64,000 nt of DNA from assembly GCF_052065415.1 (NCBI RefSeq), contig NZ_JBQHUB010000004.1, positions 75,500 to 139,499 on the forward strand, written 5' to 3'. A program made the translations under genes and the position numbers. Source of the stretch: Pseudoflavonifractor_A sp022772585. Lineage in GTDB: Bacteria; Bacillota; Clostridia; Oscillospirales; Oscillospiraceae. Below are positions 25,925 to 34,317 of the stretch, piece after piece (position 1 is the stretch's first letter; every line of letters begins with the position of its first letter). The notes under the pieces are model-generated. The model did no database searches, had not been told where the DNA came from, and saw only the letters and a list, made by a program, of their open reading frames with translations.

Positions 25925-25953
25925 TTGAAACAAAGGACCAAAAGGACTATAAT
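25925..25953 (+). promoter_or_regulatory. Sigma-A promoter for the hydroxyacid dehydrogenase
   Basis: TTGAAA (25925-25930), 17 bases, TATAAT (25948-25953). Right after it CCGCGCCGGGA and TTCCCGGCGCGG can form a hairpin at the transcript 5' end (25956-25982). Confidence 0.8.
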
Positions 25954-26020
25954 GGCCGCGCCGGGACCGGTTCCCGGCGCGGTATAATATTATCCCCGAA
26001 CAGAAAAGGAGATATAAGAT

Positions 26021-26965
26021 ATGAAACTGGCGCTTTTGGAACCCCTGGGTATCCCCCAGGAAAAGCTGGTGGCCATGGCTGAGGAGGCCGTGGGCGGCCG
26101 GATGGAGGTGGTGGCCTACAATGACCGGGCGGAGGACGTGCCCACCCTGATCCGGCGCTCGAAGGACGCCGACGCGGTGGTTCTCTCCAATTTCCAGTAC
26201 CGCCGGGAGGTCATGGAGCACTGCCCCGATCTGAAATACATCGACGTGGCCTTCACCGGCGTGGACCACGTGGACATCGACTACTGTAAAGAGCGGGGCA
26301 TTCATGTGTCCAACTGCGCGGGCTACTCCACGGTGGCGGTGGCCGACCTGGTGTTCGGCATGGTCATCGGCCTGGCCCGGAAGGTGGCGGAGTGTGACGC
26401 CGCCGTCCGTCAGGAGGGCACCAAGGCCGGCCTGGTGGGCTTTGAACTGGAGGGCAGGAAGTTCGGCGTGGTGGGCCTGGGCGCCATCGGCAGCCGGGTG
26501 GCCGTCATCGCCAATGCCTTCGGCTGTGAGGTATACGGATACAGCCGCTCACCCAGGGATCTGCCCGGCGTGAAGCAGGTGGACCTGGATACCCTGCTCA
26601 GGGAGTGCGACATCATTTCCCTTCACGTCCCCGCCACGGCGGAGACCAGAGGCCTCATCAACGCCGAGCGCATCGCCCAGATGAAGCCCACCGCCCTGCT
26701 CATCAACACCGCCCGGGGGCCCGTGGTGGATTCCCGGGCCCTGGCCGACGCCCTCAACGAGGGCCGCATCGCCGGGGCGGGCATCGACGTGTTTGAGATG
26801 GAGCCCCCGGTGCCCCGGGACCATCCTCTCCTCAGCGCCAAAAACGTCATTGCCACGCCCCATGTGGCCTTTGCCACCCAGCAGTCCATGGAGAAGCGGG
26901 CGGTCACCGTCTGTGAGAATCTGCGCGCCTGGCTGGACGGCGAGCAGAAGAACGTGATCTGCTGA
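26021..26965 (+). CDS. D-2-hydroxyacid dehydrogenase, NAD-binding
   Basis: 314-residue member of the D-isomer 2-hydroxyacid dehydrogenase family. The NAD(P) Rossmann motif is VVGLGAIGSRV (about 148-158); the catalytic Arg (NTARGPVVD), Glu (DVFEMEPP) and His (TPHVAF) are all present. It resembles phosphoglycerate and glycerate dehydrogenase-like members; the substrate is not deducible. AAAAGGAG precedes the ATG at good spacing, and the gene has its own strong promoter and downstream hairpin. Confidence 0.9.
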   Translation: MKLALLEPLGIPQEKLVAMAEEAVGGRMEVVAYNDRAEDVPTLIRRSKDADAVVLSNFQYRREVMEHCPDLKYIDVAFTGVDHVDIDYCKERGIHVSNCAGYSTVAVADLVFGMVIGLARKVAECDAAVRQEGTKAGLVGFELEGRKFGVVGLGAIGSRVAVIANAFGCEVYGYSRSPRDLPGVKQVDLDTLLRECDIISLHVPATAETRGLINAERIAQMKPTALLINTARGPVVDSRALADALNEGRIAGAGIDVFEMEPPVPRDHPLLSAKNVIATPHVAFATQQSMEKRAVTVCENLRAWLDGEQKNVIC

Positions 26966-26973
26966 TCCCACCG

Positions 26974-27004
26974 CCGCCCGGCCCGGACCTCACGGGCCGG
27001 GCGG
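26974..27004 (+). terminator. Hairpin after the dehydrogenase gene
   Basis: CCGCCCGGCCCG/CGGGCCGGGCGG, 12-bp stem with a 7-base loop; the tail CTTGCGTTTGG is T-poor, so termination may be partial. Confidence 0.5.
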
Positions 27005-27095
27005 CTTGCGTTTGGGCAGAAAACATTGTATGATATGCAGGAAGAAAACTGGAGAAAGGGGCGCCGCCAACCGGCCGCGTCCATGAGGTCATGCC

Positions 27096-27866
27096 ATGTA
27101 TTTTGACACCCATGCCCACTATGACAGCTCCCATTTTGACGCCGACCGGGATGAAGTGCTTTCCGGCCTGAAGGAAAAGGGGGTGGAGCTGGTGGTGAAT
27201 CCGGGCTGCGACCTGGCCAGTTCCCGCTTTGCTGTGGAGCTGGCGGAGCGCTGGCCCTTCGTGTACGCCGCGGTGGGCATCCACCCGGAGATGGTGGAGG
27301 ACATAGGGCCCTCCGACCTGGACGCCATCCGGGCCCTGGCCCGGCACCCCAGGGTCAAGGCCATCGGCGAGATCGGCCTGGACTACTACTGGATCAAGGA
27401 AGCGGAGGGCCGGGAGAAGGAGAAGGCCCTCTACCATGCCCAGCTGGAGCTGGCGGAGGAGCTGGACCTGCCCGCCATCGTCCACGACCGGGACGCCCAT
27501 CAGGACTGCCTGGACATCGCCCGGGCCCATCCTAACGTCCGGGGGGTGTTCCACTGCTATTCGGGCAGCGTGGAGCAGGCGAAGATCCTGGTGAACATGG
27601 GCTGGATGCTCTCCTTTACCGGGAACATCACCTTTAAAAACGCCCGGCGGGCGCTGGAGGTGCTGGAATGGCTGCCGCTGGAGCGCATCATGCTGGAGAC
27701 CGACTCCCCCTATATGACGCCGGAGCCCTTCCGGGGCAAGCGGTGCGACTCGGGCTACCTCTACCGCATGGCCGAGACCGTGGCCCGGATCAAGGGCATT
27801 ACCCCCGAGGAGGTGGCCCGCGCCACCACGGAGAACGGAAAGCGCTTTTTCGGCATTGTTTCCTGA
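27096..27866 (+). CDS. tatD: TatD family metal-dependent hydrolase
   Basis: 256-residue TatD-type deoxyribonuclease, a TIM-barrel metal hydrolase. Metal ligands visible: FDTHAHYD at the start, AIGEIGLDYY (Glu), IVHDRDAH, FHCYSG and ETDSPYMTP. Length is normal. The start at 27096 follows GAGGT by 7 bases. The next gene is the radical SAM protein known to accompany TatD genes in anaerobes, 15 bases downstream, so the two form one operon. Confidence 0.92.
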   Translation: MYFDTHAHYDSSHFDADRDEVLSGLKEKGVELVVNPGCDLASSRFAVELAERWPFVYAAVGIHPEMVEDIGPSDLDAIRALARHPRVKAIGEIGLDYYWIKEAEGREKEKALYHAQLELAEELDLPAIVHDRDAHQDCLDIARAHPNVRGVFHCYSGSVEQAKILVNMGWMLSFTGNITFKNARRALEVLEWLPLERIMLETDSPYMTPEPFRGKRCDSGYLYRMAETVARIKGITPEEVARATTENGKRFFGIVS

Positions 27867-27881
27867 GGAGGGATCTTTAAA

Positions 27882-28499
27882 ATGATGACCATTTCCTATG
27901 AATATGAGGGCGCGCTGTACGTGAACCTGACCAACCGGTGCGACTGCGCCTGCGTGTTCTGCCTGCGGCACAACGGCCACAAGGGCAGCATCTACGCCGA
28001 TGACCTGTGGCTGGACCATGAGCCCAGCCGGGAGGAGGCCCTGGCCGACCTGCTGGGCCGGGACCTGCCGTCTTACCGGGAGCTGGTGTTCTGCGGCTTC
28101 GGCGAGCCCACCTTCCGCATGGACGATATCCTCTGGCTGGTGGACCGGATGAAGGAGCATGTTCCCGGCCTGCCCCCGGTGCGCATCAACACCAACGGCC
28201 ATGCCAATCTGATCCAGGGCCGGGATGTGACGCCCGAGCTGAAGGGCCGGATCGACACCCTGTCCATTTCTCTCAACGGCTCCAACGCGGAGGAGTACTG
28301 CGCCGTTACCCGGCCCCGGGACGGGGTGAAGGGATGGGAGGCCATGCTGGACTTCACCCGGAAGGCCGCCGCCTTCGTCCCCCATGTGGTGATGACGGTG
28401 GTGGACAAGGATAAGAGCCCCGCCGAGATCGAAACATGCCGCGCCCTGGCGGAGGAGCTGGGCGCCCGGCTGAGGGTCCGGGCCTACATTCCGGATTAA
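27882..28499 (+). CDS. TatD-linked radical SAM protein
   Basis: 205-residue radical SAM enzyme. The cluster motif CX3CX2C is in NRCDCACVFCLRH (about residues 19-28), followed by FCGFGEPTFR, the usual second motif. It matches the family defined by linkage to TatD; its reaction is unknown. GAGGAGGG precedes the ATG; two adjacent ATGs (27882, 27885) are both usable. The link with a nuclease suggests work on a nucleic acid product, which is inference. Confidence 0.88.
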   Translation: MMTISYEYEGALYVNLTNRCDCACVFCLRHNGHKGSIYADDLWLDHEPSREEALADLLGRDLPSYRELVFCGFGEPTFRMDDILWLVDRMKEHVPGLPPVRINTNGHANLIQGRDVTPELKGRIDTLSISLNGSNAEEYCAVTRPRDGVKGWEAMLDFTRKAAAFVPHVVMTVVDKDKSPAEIETCRALAEELGARLRVRAYIPD

Positions 28500-28511
28500 A
28501 GCAAATACAGG

Positions 28512-28543
28512 AAACCGCCCCGGCTGCCGCCGGGGCGGTTTTT
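28512..28543 (+). terminator. Intrinsic terminator of the tatD operon
   Basis: AAACCGCCCCGGC/GCCGGGGCGGTTT, 13-bp stem with a TGCC loop and TTTTT. The following 28544-28667 holds a coding-like but start-less stretch (GEAISRLGALAEAQGI) that I cannot assign. Confidence 0.9.
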
Positions 28544-28667
28544 CTGCTTTGCGGGGGCCGGAACGGAGAGGCAATATCCCGTCTGGGAGCCTTGGCTGAG
28601 GCGCAGGGGATATGCCTCGGGGAGTACGGTAACAAATTAAAAAAAGGCTACCAATTCAGAGAAAAAT

Positions 28668-28677
28668 ATGTTATACT
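28668..28677 (+). promoter_or_regulatory. Extended -10 promoter of the ten-gene sortase/pilus-like operon
   Basis: TGTTATACT gives a TG-extended -10 box (TATACT 28672-28677), 55 bases before the first gene. The -35 region is poor, as is usual for extended -10 promoters or activated ones. Confidence 0.45.
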
Positions 28678-28731
28678 TATTAAGATTTAACGGCTGGCTC
28701 CCAGCCTGCGGGAAAATGGAGGGTGACTGGA

Positions 28732-29946
28732 ATGAAACGACCTGCCGTCATGCCGGAACAGATGACCGTGTCGGTTTCCATGCTGGGCGGTTTCAGTCTC
28801 CAGGTGGATGGGAATATCCTGACGGATGAGATCAATCGCTCCCAGAAGCTGTGGAACGTACTGTGCTATCTGATCGTGCACCGGGACCGGAATGTGTCCC
28901 AGCAGGAGCTCATTGAGCTCTTCTGGCCCGGTGAGAACAGCAACAATCCCATCAACGCCCTGAAGACCCTGCTCTACCGGGTGCGGGCCATTCTGGAGCC
29001 CATGTTCCCAAGCGCGCTGCCTCCCATCCTGTCCCAGCGGGGCTCCTATTCCTGGAACCGGGCCATCGCGTGCCGGCTGGACACCGACCGCTTTGAGGAG
29101 CTGTGTACCCGGGCCCGGGAGGAGGGGCTCAGTGACGGGGACCGGATGGCCCTCTATAAAGAGGCCGCGGATCTCTATGAGGGGGATTTCCTGCCCAGGC
29201 AGAGCAGCAACCTGTGGGTGGTCCCCCTGGCCGCCCGGTACCACTCCATCTACGTGAAGGCGGTGAAACAATATGCCGCCCTGCTGGAGCGGTACGGCTG
29301 CTTTGAGGAGATGTACGCCCTGTGCAGCCGGGCCAGTGAGCTGGATACTCTGGACGAGAGCCTGCACATCCTGGTGATACGCTCTCTGGTGAAGCAGGGC
29401 AAGGACGCCGCCGCTCTGGAGCGGTATGAGCAGGTCACCGATCTGCTCTACCAGAGCCTGGGCGTGGCCCCGTCCGACGAGCTGCGGGAGCTGTACCGCC
29501 AGATCATGGATACGGAGAAGAGCCTGGAGACCGACCTGGCTGTCATTCAGCAGAGCCTGAAGGAGACGGCGGTCCGGCCGGGAGCCTTCGTATGCGAGTA
29601 CGGCTTTTTCCGGGAGGCATACCGGCTGGAGGCCCGCCGGGCGGCCCGCAGCGGGACCTGCGTCCATATCGCGCTGGTCACGGTCTCCCTGCCCAGCGGC
29701 GGCATGCCTGAACTGGGGGCCCTGAACAACACCATGGACCAGCTCCTCCAGGTGCTCATCCACGGACTGCGCCGGGGCGATGTGATCTCCCGCTACAGCG
29801 GTGCCCAGTATGTCATCATGCTGCCCTCGGCCAACTTTGAGGACGCCAACATGGTTATGGAGCGCATCATGACCGCGTTTTACCGCCAGCACCGCCGGAA
29901 CTATCTCAAGCTCTCCTACCGTGTGCGGGAGCTGGAGCTTGCCTGA
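28732..29946 (+). CDS. BTAD-type transcriptional regulator with degenerate GGDEF-like end
   Basis: 404-residue protein. About residues 10-105 form an OmpR-like winged helix (SMLGGFSLQVDG, QQELIELFWP), 115-260 the helical BTAD repeat domain of SARP-type regulators (DTDRFEELC, YEGDFLPRQS). The last 110 residues read like a GGDEF domain in which the signature is lost: RGDVISRYSGAQYVIMLP where an active enzyme has R..D...RYGGDEF. It probably binds DNA and senses a partner or nucleotide without making c-di-GMP. It opens the operon, and the likely target is that operon. ATG 28732 follows GAGGG; GTG 28723 is in frame. Confidence 0.82.
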   Translation: MKRPAVMPEQMTVSVSMLGGFSLQVDGNILTDEINRSQKLWNVLCYLIVHRDRNVSQQELIELFWPGENSNNPINALKTLLYRVRAILEPMFPSALPPILSQRGSYSWNRAIACRLDTDRFEELCTRAREEGLSDGDRMALYKEAADLYEGDFLPRQSSNLWVVPLAARYHSIYVKAVKQYAALLERYGCFEEMYALCSRASELDTLDESLHILVIRSLVKQGKDAAALERYEQVTDLLYQSLGVAPSDELRELYRQIMDTEKSLETDLAVIQQSLKETAVRPGAFVCEYGFFREAYRLEARRAARSGTCVHIALVTVSLPSGGMPELGALNNTMDQLLQVLIHGLRRGDVISRYSGAQYVIMLPSANFEDANMVMERIMTAFYRQHRRNYLKLSYRVRELELA

Positions 29947-29960
29947 GAGGAGCCCGGACC

Positions 29961-30737
29961 ATGAAGAGACGAACCGCGCTGGCCGGACTCTGCTTCGCGC
30001 TGGCGGCCGCGGCCCTGGCGGCGGCCGTCCTGCTCTCACGGCAAGGCGGACCCGCTGGGGAGCTGCCCGCCCCCCGCTATACCCCCGCTCCGTCCGCCGT
30101 GTCCCCGACTGCGGCCCCGGCGGCTGCGCCCACGGCCACACCCGAGCCTACCCCCATGCCCTGGCCCGAGGCCGATGACGGCGGGCTGCCCCAGGACCGG
30201 GTTTTTATCACCGAAGCCCGGAAGAACTATAGGAGCGGCAGCATGCGCCTCATCATCCCCAAGCTGGAGGTGGACGTGCCGGTGCTGGACGGGGTGGATG
30301 AAAAGACCCTGCTCCAGGGCGAGGGACTTTACGATTACGCCCAGCTCCCCGGTGAGACGGGAGGCAACGTCTCCATCGCGGGCCACCGCAACTGGATCCG
30401 GGGCGGAAAGATCACCGATGACGTGCCCTTTTATTACCTGCACACCATCGGTCCCGGCGACTGCCTTTACCTGACCGACGAAGAACATATCTACCAGTAC
30501 GTATGGGATCAGACCCGCATTGTGGAGGCGGACGACTGGAGCGTCATCTACTGCCAGGGGTTTTCCTGCCTGACCCTGACCACCTGCACCCCCATCGGCG
30601 TGGCCGACCACCGGTACGTGGTCCGGGCCCGTCAGGTGGACATTCTGCCCTATGACGCGGATTACGACTATCCCGCCTGGCTGGACATCGGCACGGCAGA
30701 CCCATCCCCCATTCCAAGTGAGGAGGTAACACCATGA
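29961..30737 (+). CDS. Sortase, membrane anchored
   Basis: 258-residue cysteine transpeptidase of the sortase superfamily. An N-terminal anchor (about 5-25) and a Pro/Thr/Ala-rich spacer (35-70) lead to the catalytic barrel: His142 in SIAGHRNW, Cys209 in TLTTCTPIG and Arg218 or Arg222 in HRYVVRAR. It seems nearest to class D/E sortases. Sortases normally join LPxTG-type proteins to the wall or to each other; no LPxTG-type protein is encoded in this operon, so the substrate lies elsewhere or is atypical. GAGGAG precedes the ATG; the gene overlaps the next by ATGA. Confidence 0.88.
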   Translation: MKRRTALAGLCFALAAAALAAAVLLSRQGGPAGELPAPRYTPAPSAVSPTAAPAAAPTATPEPTPMPWPEADDGGLPQDRVFITEARKNYRSGSMRLIIPKLEVDVPVLDGVDEKTLLQGEGLYDYAQLPGETGGNVSIAGHRNWIRGGKITDDVPFYYLHTIGPGDCLYLTDEEHIYQYVWDQTRIVEADDWSVIYCQGFSCLTLTTCTPIGVADHRYVVRARQVDILPYDADYDYPAWLDIGTADPSPIPSEEVTP

Positions 30738-31648
30738 GACATATCCTGAGAAGCCGTGCCGGGGCCGTGTGTTTGATCCTGGCCGTGACGGCCGGCGTGG
30801 CCGCGGCGGCCTTTCTGCCCCATGCCGGAGCCGCCGCCGTTCCCACCAGAGCCGCGGTCCAGAGCGGCGTCACCGTCAACTCAAACGGCAAGGCGGCAGT
30901 GGACATCTCCAACCTGTCCGAGGGCTTTGTGATGGTCAAGTACACCGGCGGCAGGCAGGTGCGCATCAAGGTGCAGATCGGCAAGAGCGGAGGCACCACC
31001 TACACCTATAACCTGAACAACGCCGGGAATTATGAGACCTTCCCCCTGACCGAGGGGGACGGGACCTACAATGTGCGGGTATTTGAGAACATCAGCGGCA
31101 CCAGGTACGCCCAGGCCTACAGTACCTCCGTGACGCTCAAGCTGCGGGACCCCTTCCTGCCCTTCCTCTACCCCAACCAGTATGTGAACTTCAGCGAGGA
31201 TTCGGCCACGGTGGCCAAAGCGGCCGAGATCGTGAAGGACGCCGCCACTGACCTGGACAAGATCCAGGCCATCTTCACCTGGGTCACCAAGAACTTTACC
31301 TACGACTATGAGCTGGCCAAGAACCCTCCGGTGGGCTATCTGCCCGACGTGGACAAGGTGCTCGCCGCCCAAAAGGGCATCTGCTTTGACTACGCCTCTG
31401 TGATGGCCTCCATGCTCCGCTCCCAGGAGATCCCGTGCAAGCTGGTGGTGGGGTATGCCGGATCGGTGTACCACGCCTGGATCAACGCCTATATCGACGG
31501 CGTGGGCTGGGTGGACAAGGTCATCTATTTTGACGGCAAGAACTGGACGCTGATGGATCCCACCTTCGTATCCACCGGCAAGGGGTGCAGCAGTATCATG
31601 AAATACGTCACCACCCCCTCCAACTATGTGCAGAAGTATGCCTACTGA
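30734..31648 (+). CDS. Secreted transglutaminase-like protein
   Basis: 304-residue exported protein. Residues 1-35 are a signal peptide; 45-140 look like a beta-sandwich (tandem strand pattern with IKVQIGKSGGTTY); 160-290 are a transglutaminase/protease-like core with Cys217 (AAQKGICFDYAS), His247 (YHAWINAY) and Asp275 (WTLMDPTF) as the triad. Such proteins can cross-link or cleave proteins or peptidoglycan peptides outside the cell. It overlaps the sortase gene by 4 bases. There is no sorting signal at its C-terminus, so it is probably a free or associated partner of the sortase. Confidence 0.88.
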   Translation: MRHILRSRAGAVCLILAVTAGVAAAAFLPHAGAAAVPTRAAVQSGVTVNSNGKAAVDISNLSEGFVMVKYTGGRQVRIKVQIGKSGGTTYTYNLNNAGNYETFPLTEGDGTYNVRVFENISGTRYAQAYSTSVTLKLRDPFLPFLYPNQYVNFSEDSATVAKAAEIVKDAATDLDKIQAIFTWVTKNFTYDYELAKNPPVGYLPDVDKVLAAQKGICFDYASVMASMLRSQEIPCKLVVGYAGSVYHAWINAYIDGVGWVDKVIYFDGKNWTLMDPTFVSTGKGCSSIMKYVTTPSNYVQKYAY

Positions 31649-32690
31649 GAGGCGTGAGAAGAAGCGCCCCCTGGGGGCGGAAGAGCTGTCGGTGTTCTGC
31701 CTGCAGCTCTCGCTGATGCTCCACGCGGGCATCGGCTCGGAGGAGAGCGTGGGCATCCTGGCAGGCGACGCCCGCACGCCGGAGGAGAAAAACCTGCTGA
31801 CCGGAGTGCATCAGGCGCTGACGGAGGGCGAGTCCCTCTCCCGGGCGCTGGAGGGGGCGGGGGTGTTTCCCGGTTATATGCTGCGCATGGTGGAGATCGG
31901 CCAGGTATCCGGCCGGCTGGAGCAGGTGCTCTCCGCCCTGTCCGACTACTACCGGCGGGAGGCCGACACCCGACGCAGCCTGCGCCGGGCCATTACCTAC
32001 CCGGCGGTGATGGCCGCCCTCATCGCGGCGGTCTTTCTCGTACTGGTATCCCGGGTATTGCCTGTGTTCCGGCAGGTGCTGGGCCAGCTGGGCATGAGCC
32101 TTTCCCCGGCTGCCCGGGGCCTGCTGGCCCTGGGCAGTGCCGGACGGTGGGCGGCGTGGGCCTTTGGGGCGGCGCTGCTGCTCTGTGCGGCCTGCGCCCT
32201 GTGGCTCTGCCGTACCGCCCGTGGGCGGGCCGCTCTGGTCCGGATCCTGGGCCGCACCGCGCCGGCCCGGGCGGTGGACCGGGGCCGGTTTGCCTCGGCC
32301 ATGGCCCTGATGCTCTCCAGCGGACTGCCGCTGGACGAGGCCATGGACCGCTGCTGCGCCCTGCTGCGCTCCGGCGGTCTTTCTCCGGCGCTGGAACGGT
32401 GCCGGGAGGAGATGGAGCGGGGGACTCCCTTCCCCGCCGCGGCGGAGGCGTGCGGCATCTTTTCCGGACTGCAGGCCGGCATCCTCAGCGCCGGTTTCCG
32501 GACGGGGGTGTCCGAGCGGGCTATGGAGGAGCTGGCCGTCCGCTGCCAGGAAGAAGCGGACGAGACACTCTCTGCGCTGCTGGGCCGCTTTGAGTATGGG
32601 CTTATCGCCGTCCTGTGCGCCGCGGTGGGTCTGGTGCTCCTGTCGGTGATGCTGCCGCTGATGGGGGCGCTCTCCGCCATCGGCGGCTGA
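31638..32690 (+). CDS. PilC/GspF-type inner-membrane platform protein
   Basis: About 350 residues, type II secretion/type IV pilus platform family. Two GspF repeats are visible: the first around LSLMLHAGIGSEESV and EIGQVSGRLEQVLSAL, the second around ALMLSSGLPLDEAMDRC and GFRTGVSERAMEELA, each followed by hydrophobic spans (about 115-135, 165-190, 325-350). It would anchor pseudopilins and the ATPase. The gene overlaps the transglutaminase gene by 11 bases; ATG 31626 is an equally possible start and neither has a clear ribosome site, so translational coupling is likely. Confidence 0.85.
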   Translation: MPTERREKKRPLGAEELSVFCLQLSLMLHAGIGSEESVGILAGDARTPEEKNLLTGVHQALTEGESLSRALEGAGVFPGYMLRMVEIGQVSGRLEQVLSALSDYYRREADTRRSLRRAITYPAVMAALIAAVFLVLVSRVLPVFRQVLGQLGMSLSPAARGLLALGSAGRWAAWAFGAALLLCAACALWLCRTARGRAALVRILGRTAPARAVDRGRFASAMALMLSSGLPLDEAMDRCCALLRSGGLSPALERCREEMERGTPFPAAAEACGIFSGLQAGILSAGFRTGVSERAMEELAVRCQEEADETLSALLGRFEYGLIAVLCAAVGLVLLSVMLPLMGALSAIGG

Positions 32691-32711
32691 CCTGTCTGGA
32701 GGTGTGGTTCC

Positions 32712-33038
32712 TTGTTCCAACGGGGATATCCGGCACTGCGGCGCTGGCTCCTGCCGGCACTCTGGCTGTGCCTTTTGCTGTCAGTCCTTTTGCTGGCGGC
32801 CCGGAGTCTGGAACGGCGGGCCGGGCAGGAGAGCCTGGAGCTCACCCGGCAGTCCATCCGCCGGGCCGCGGTGCAGTGCTACGCTCTGGAGGGGGCCTAT
32901 CCCACCGGGCTGGGGCACCTGAAGGAGCGGTACGGCGTGACGGTGGATGAGGAGCGTTTTTTTGTGGACTACCAGTATATCGCCTCCAACCTGGCGCCCG
33001 ACGTCACGGTCCTGCTCCGGGACGGGAACGGAAGATGA
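32712..33038 (+). CDS. Small single-span pseudopilin-like protein A
   Basis: 108 residues from a TTG start at 32712, chosen because GGAGGTG lies 8 bases upstream and no ATG is available. A hydrophobic span (about 12-30) is followed by a long helix and CYALEGAYPTGLGHLKERYGV, which resembles the segment after the N-terminal helix in GspG-like pseudopilins. The prepilin peptidase motif (Gly then +5 Glu) is absent. It belongs to the PilC-PilT block; function inferred from context only. Confidence 0.6.
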   Translation: MFQRGYPALRRWLLPALWLCLLLSVLLLAARSLERRAGQESLELTRQSIRRAAVQCYALEGAYPTGLGHLKERYGVTVDEERFFVDYQYIASNLAPDVTVLLRDGNGR

Positions 33039-33055
33039 GAGGAGAGGGACCGGCT

Positions 33056-33541
33056 ATGAAACGATTCGGTACGGGCCGGAGCCTGCGCTCGGCGCTGACA
33101 GCCGCCCTGTGCTCCCTTTTTTTCCTGCTGGCCATGGGAATCACCCTGATGGGCAGCGGAGTCTACCGGGGGGTGGCGGCCGCAGCCGAGGCGCATGATA
33201 CCCAGCGGACCGCCCTGTCCTATGTGATCAATCAGGTCCGCCGGGCCCAGCGGGTGAAGGCCGGGACCTTCGGCGGCGTGCCCGCCCTGGACCTGGACGA
33301 GTCGGGGAGCGATTGCCATACTGTTCTCTACGTGTTCGGCGGGCAGCTCTGTGAGCTCTATGCCGAGCGCGGCACCGGTCTGGGACCGGAGGACGGTGTG
33401 CCCATTCTGCCGCTGGACGGTCTGGAGCTGACGGCGGAGGGAGAATTGCTTACCGTTACCGCGGTGTACGGCGGGGAGCGCTATTCCGTCTGCGTCGCCC
33501 CGCGGACCGGGCTGGAAAAGACCGGGGAGGTGAGGGTATGA
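33056..33541 (+). CDS. Small single-span protein B (DUF4860-like)
   Basis: 161 residues with one N-terminal span (about 14-34, ALTAALCSLFFLLAMGIT), a helix with RTALSYVINQVRRAQ, then a beta-rich part. It matches the DUF4860 type that accompanies PilC/PilT genes in Clostridia. I prefer ATG 33056 (GAGAGGG upstream) over ATG 33035, which overlaps the preceding stop codon. Likely a minor pseudopilin; no cleavage motif is seen. Confidence 0.65.
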   Translation: MKRFGTGRSLRSALTAALCSLFFLLAMGITLMGSGVYRGVAAAAEAHDTQRTALSYVINQVRRAQRVKAGTFGGVPALDLDESGSDCHTVLYVFGGQLCELYAERGTGLGPEDGVPILPLDGLELTAEGELLTVTAVYGGERYSVCVAPRTGLEKTGEVRV

Positions 33542-33888
33542 GCCGGGGCGCCCCCAGAGCCAACCTCTTTTTGCTGGAGCTGGTACTGGATCTGTTTGTA
33601 TTCGCCCTGTGCGCCGCCGTGTGCGTGGGACTTCTGGTGCGGGCCCACGACCTGAGCCGGGAGAGCGGCCGCCTGACCCAGGCGGTCTATCTGGCCCAGT
33701 CTGCCGCCGAGGCGGCCCGGACCGGCGCGGCCCTGCCGGAGCCGCCGGAGGGCTATGAGATCTGTCATGAAACGAAAGAGGCCGACGGCGTGACCTCCAT
33801 GGAGATCCGGGTGCTTTGCCAGGGACGGACGGTATACACGCTGGAGACAGCGTGGCCCTGCACCCCGGCCGGGGAGGCGACAGGATGA
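33538..33888 (+). CDS. Small single-span pseudopilin-like protein C
   Basis: 116 residues, overlapping the gene before and the gene after by ATGA. The N-terminus ANLFLLELVLDLFVFALC mimics the prepilin start: a Glu five residues into a hydrophobic helix. However the residue before the would-be cleavage site is Asn instead of Gly, so normal processing is doubtful. A helix with QAVYLAQSAAEAAR and a short strand-rich end follow. Probably a minor subunit of the pilus-like device. Confidence 0.65.
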   Translation: MSRGAPRANLFLLELVLDLFVFALCAAVCVGLLVRAHDLSRESGRLTQAVYLAQSAAEAARTGAALPEPPEGYEICHETKEADGVTSMEIRVLCQGRTVYTLETAWPCTPAGEATG

Positions 33889-34280
33889 TGAAACGCAGCG
33901 AACAGGCGTCCTCCCCCCTGGGGGTGGGTGTGATCACTGTTATTACCGTGCTGCTGGCGCTCACCCTGTCCATTTTCGCGGCGCTGACGCTCTCCTCCGC
34001 CCGGGCCGATCTGGCCCTCTCCCGGATCAACGCCGAGACGGTGAAGGCCTATTACGCCGCCGACGCGGCGGCCGCCCGGCGCTATGCCGCCTTTGCTGCC
34101 GGGGATCAGGCGGAGCTGGAGGAATACTTCCCCGTGGGGGACCGCCAGGAGCTCCATCTCCGGCTGACCCGAAACAGCGGAGGCAGGCCCCAGATCCGGG
34201 CCTGGGAGACGGTCTCCCGGGCGGAGGAGAGCGAACCGGCCCAGGGCCCGGAGCTGTGGGACGGTGAACGGCCCGGATAG
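33885..34280 (+). CDS. Small single-span pseudopilin-like protein D (PilX/GspK-like start)
   Basis: 131 residues. One span (about 12-36, GVGVITVITVLLALTLSIFA) is followed by AYYAADAAAARRYAA, the pattern seen in PilX and GspK-like minor subunits. The C-terminal half is charged with no known fold. ATG 33885 overlaps the previous stop (ATGA) and has GGGGAGG upstream; a second ATG follows directly. Role inferred from the PilC-PilT context. Confidence 0.65.
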   Translation: MMKRSEQASSPLGVGVITVITVLLALTLSIFAALTLSSARADLALSRINAETVKAYYAADAAAARRYAAFAAGDQAELEEYFPVGDRQELHLRLTRNSGGRPQIRAWETVSRAEESEPAQGPELWDGERPG

Positions 34281-34317
34281 AGCGGCAGCATCCATAGACA
34301 AGGAAGGGAAGAACGCC

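Noticed and set aside
28544..28690. Short coding-like stretch after the tatD operon
   Set aside because: No start codon with ribosome site and no family recognised; at most a worn fragment.
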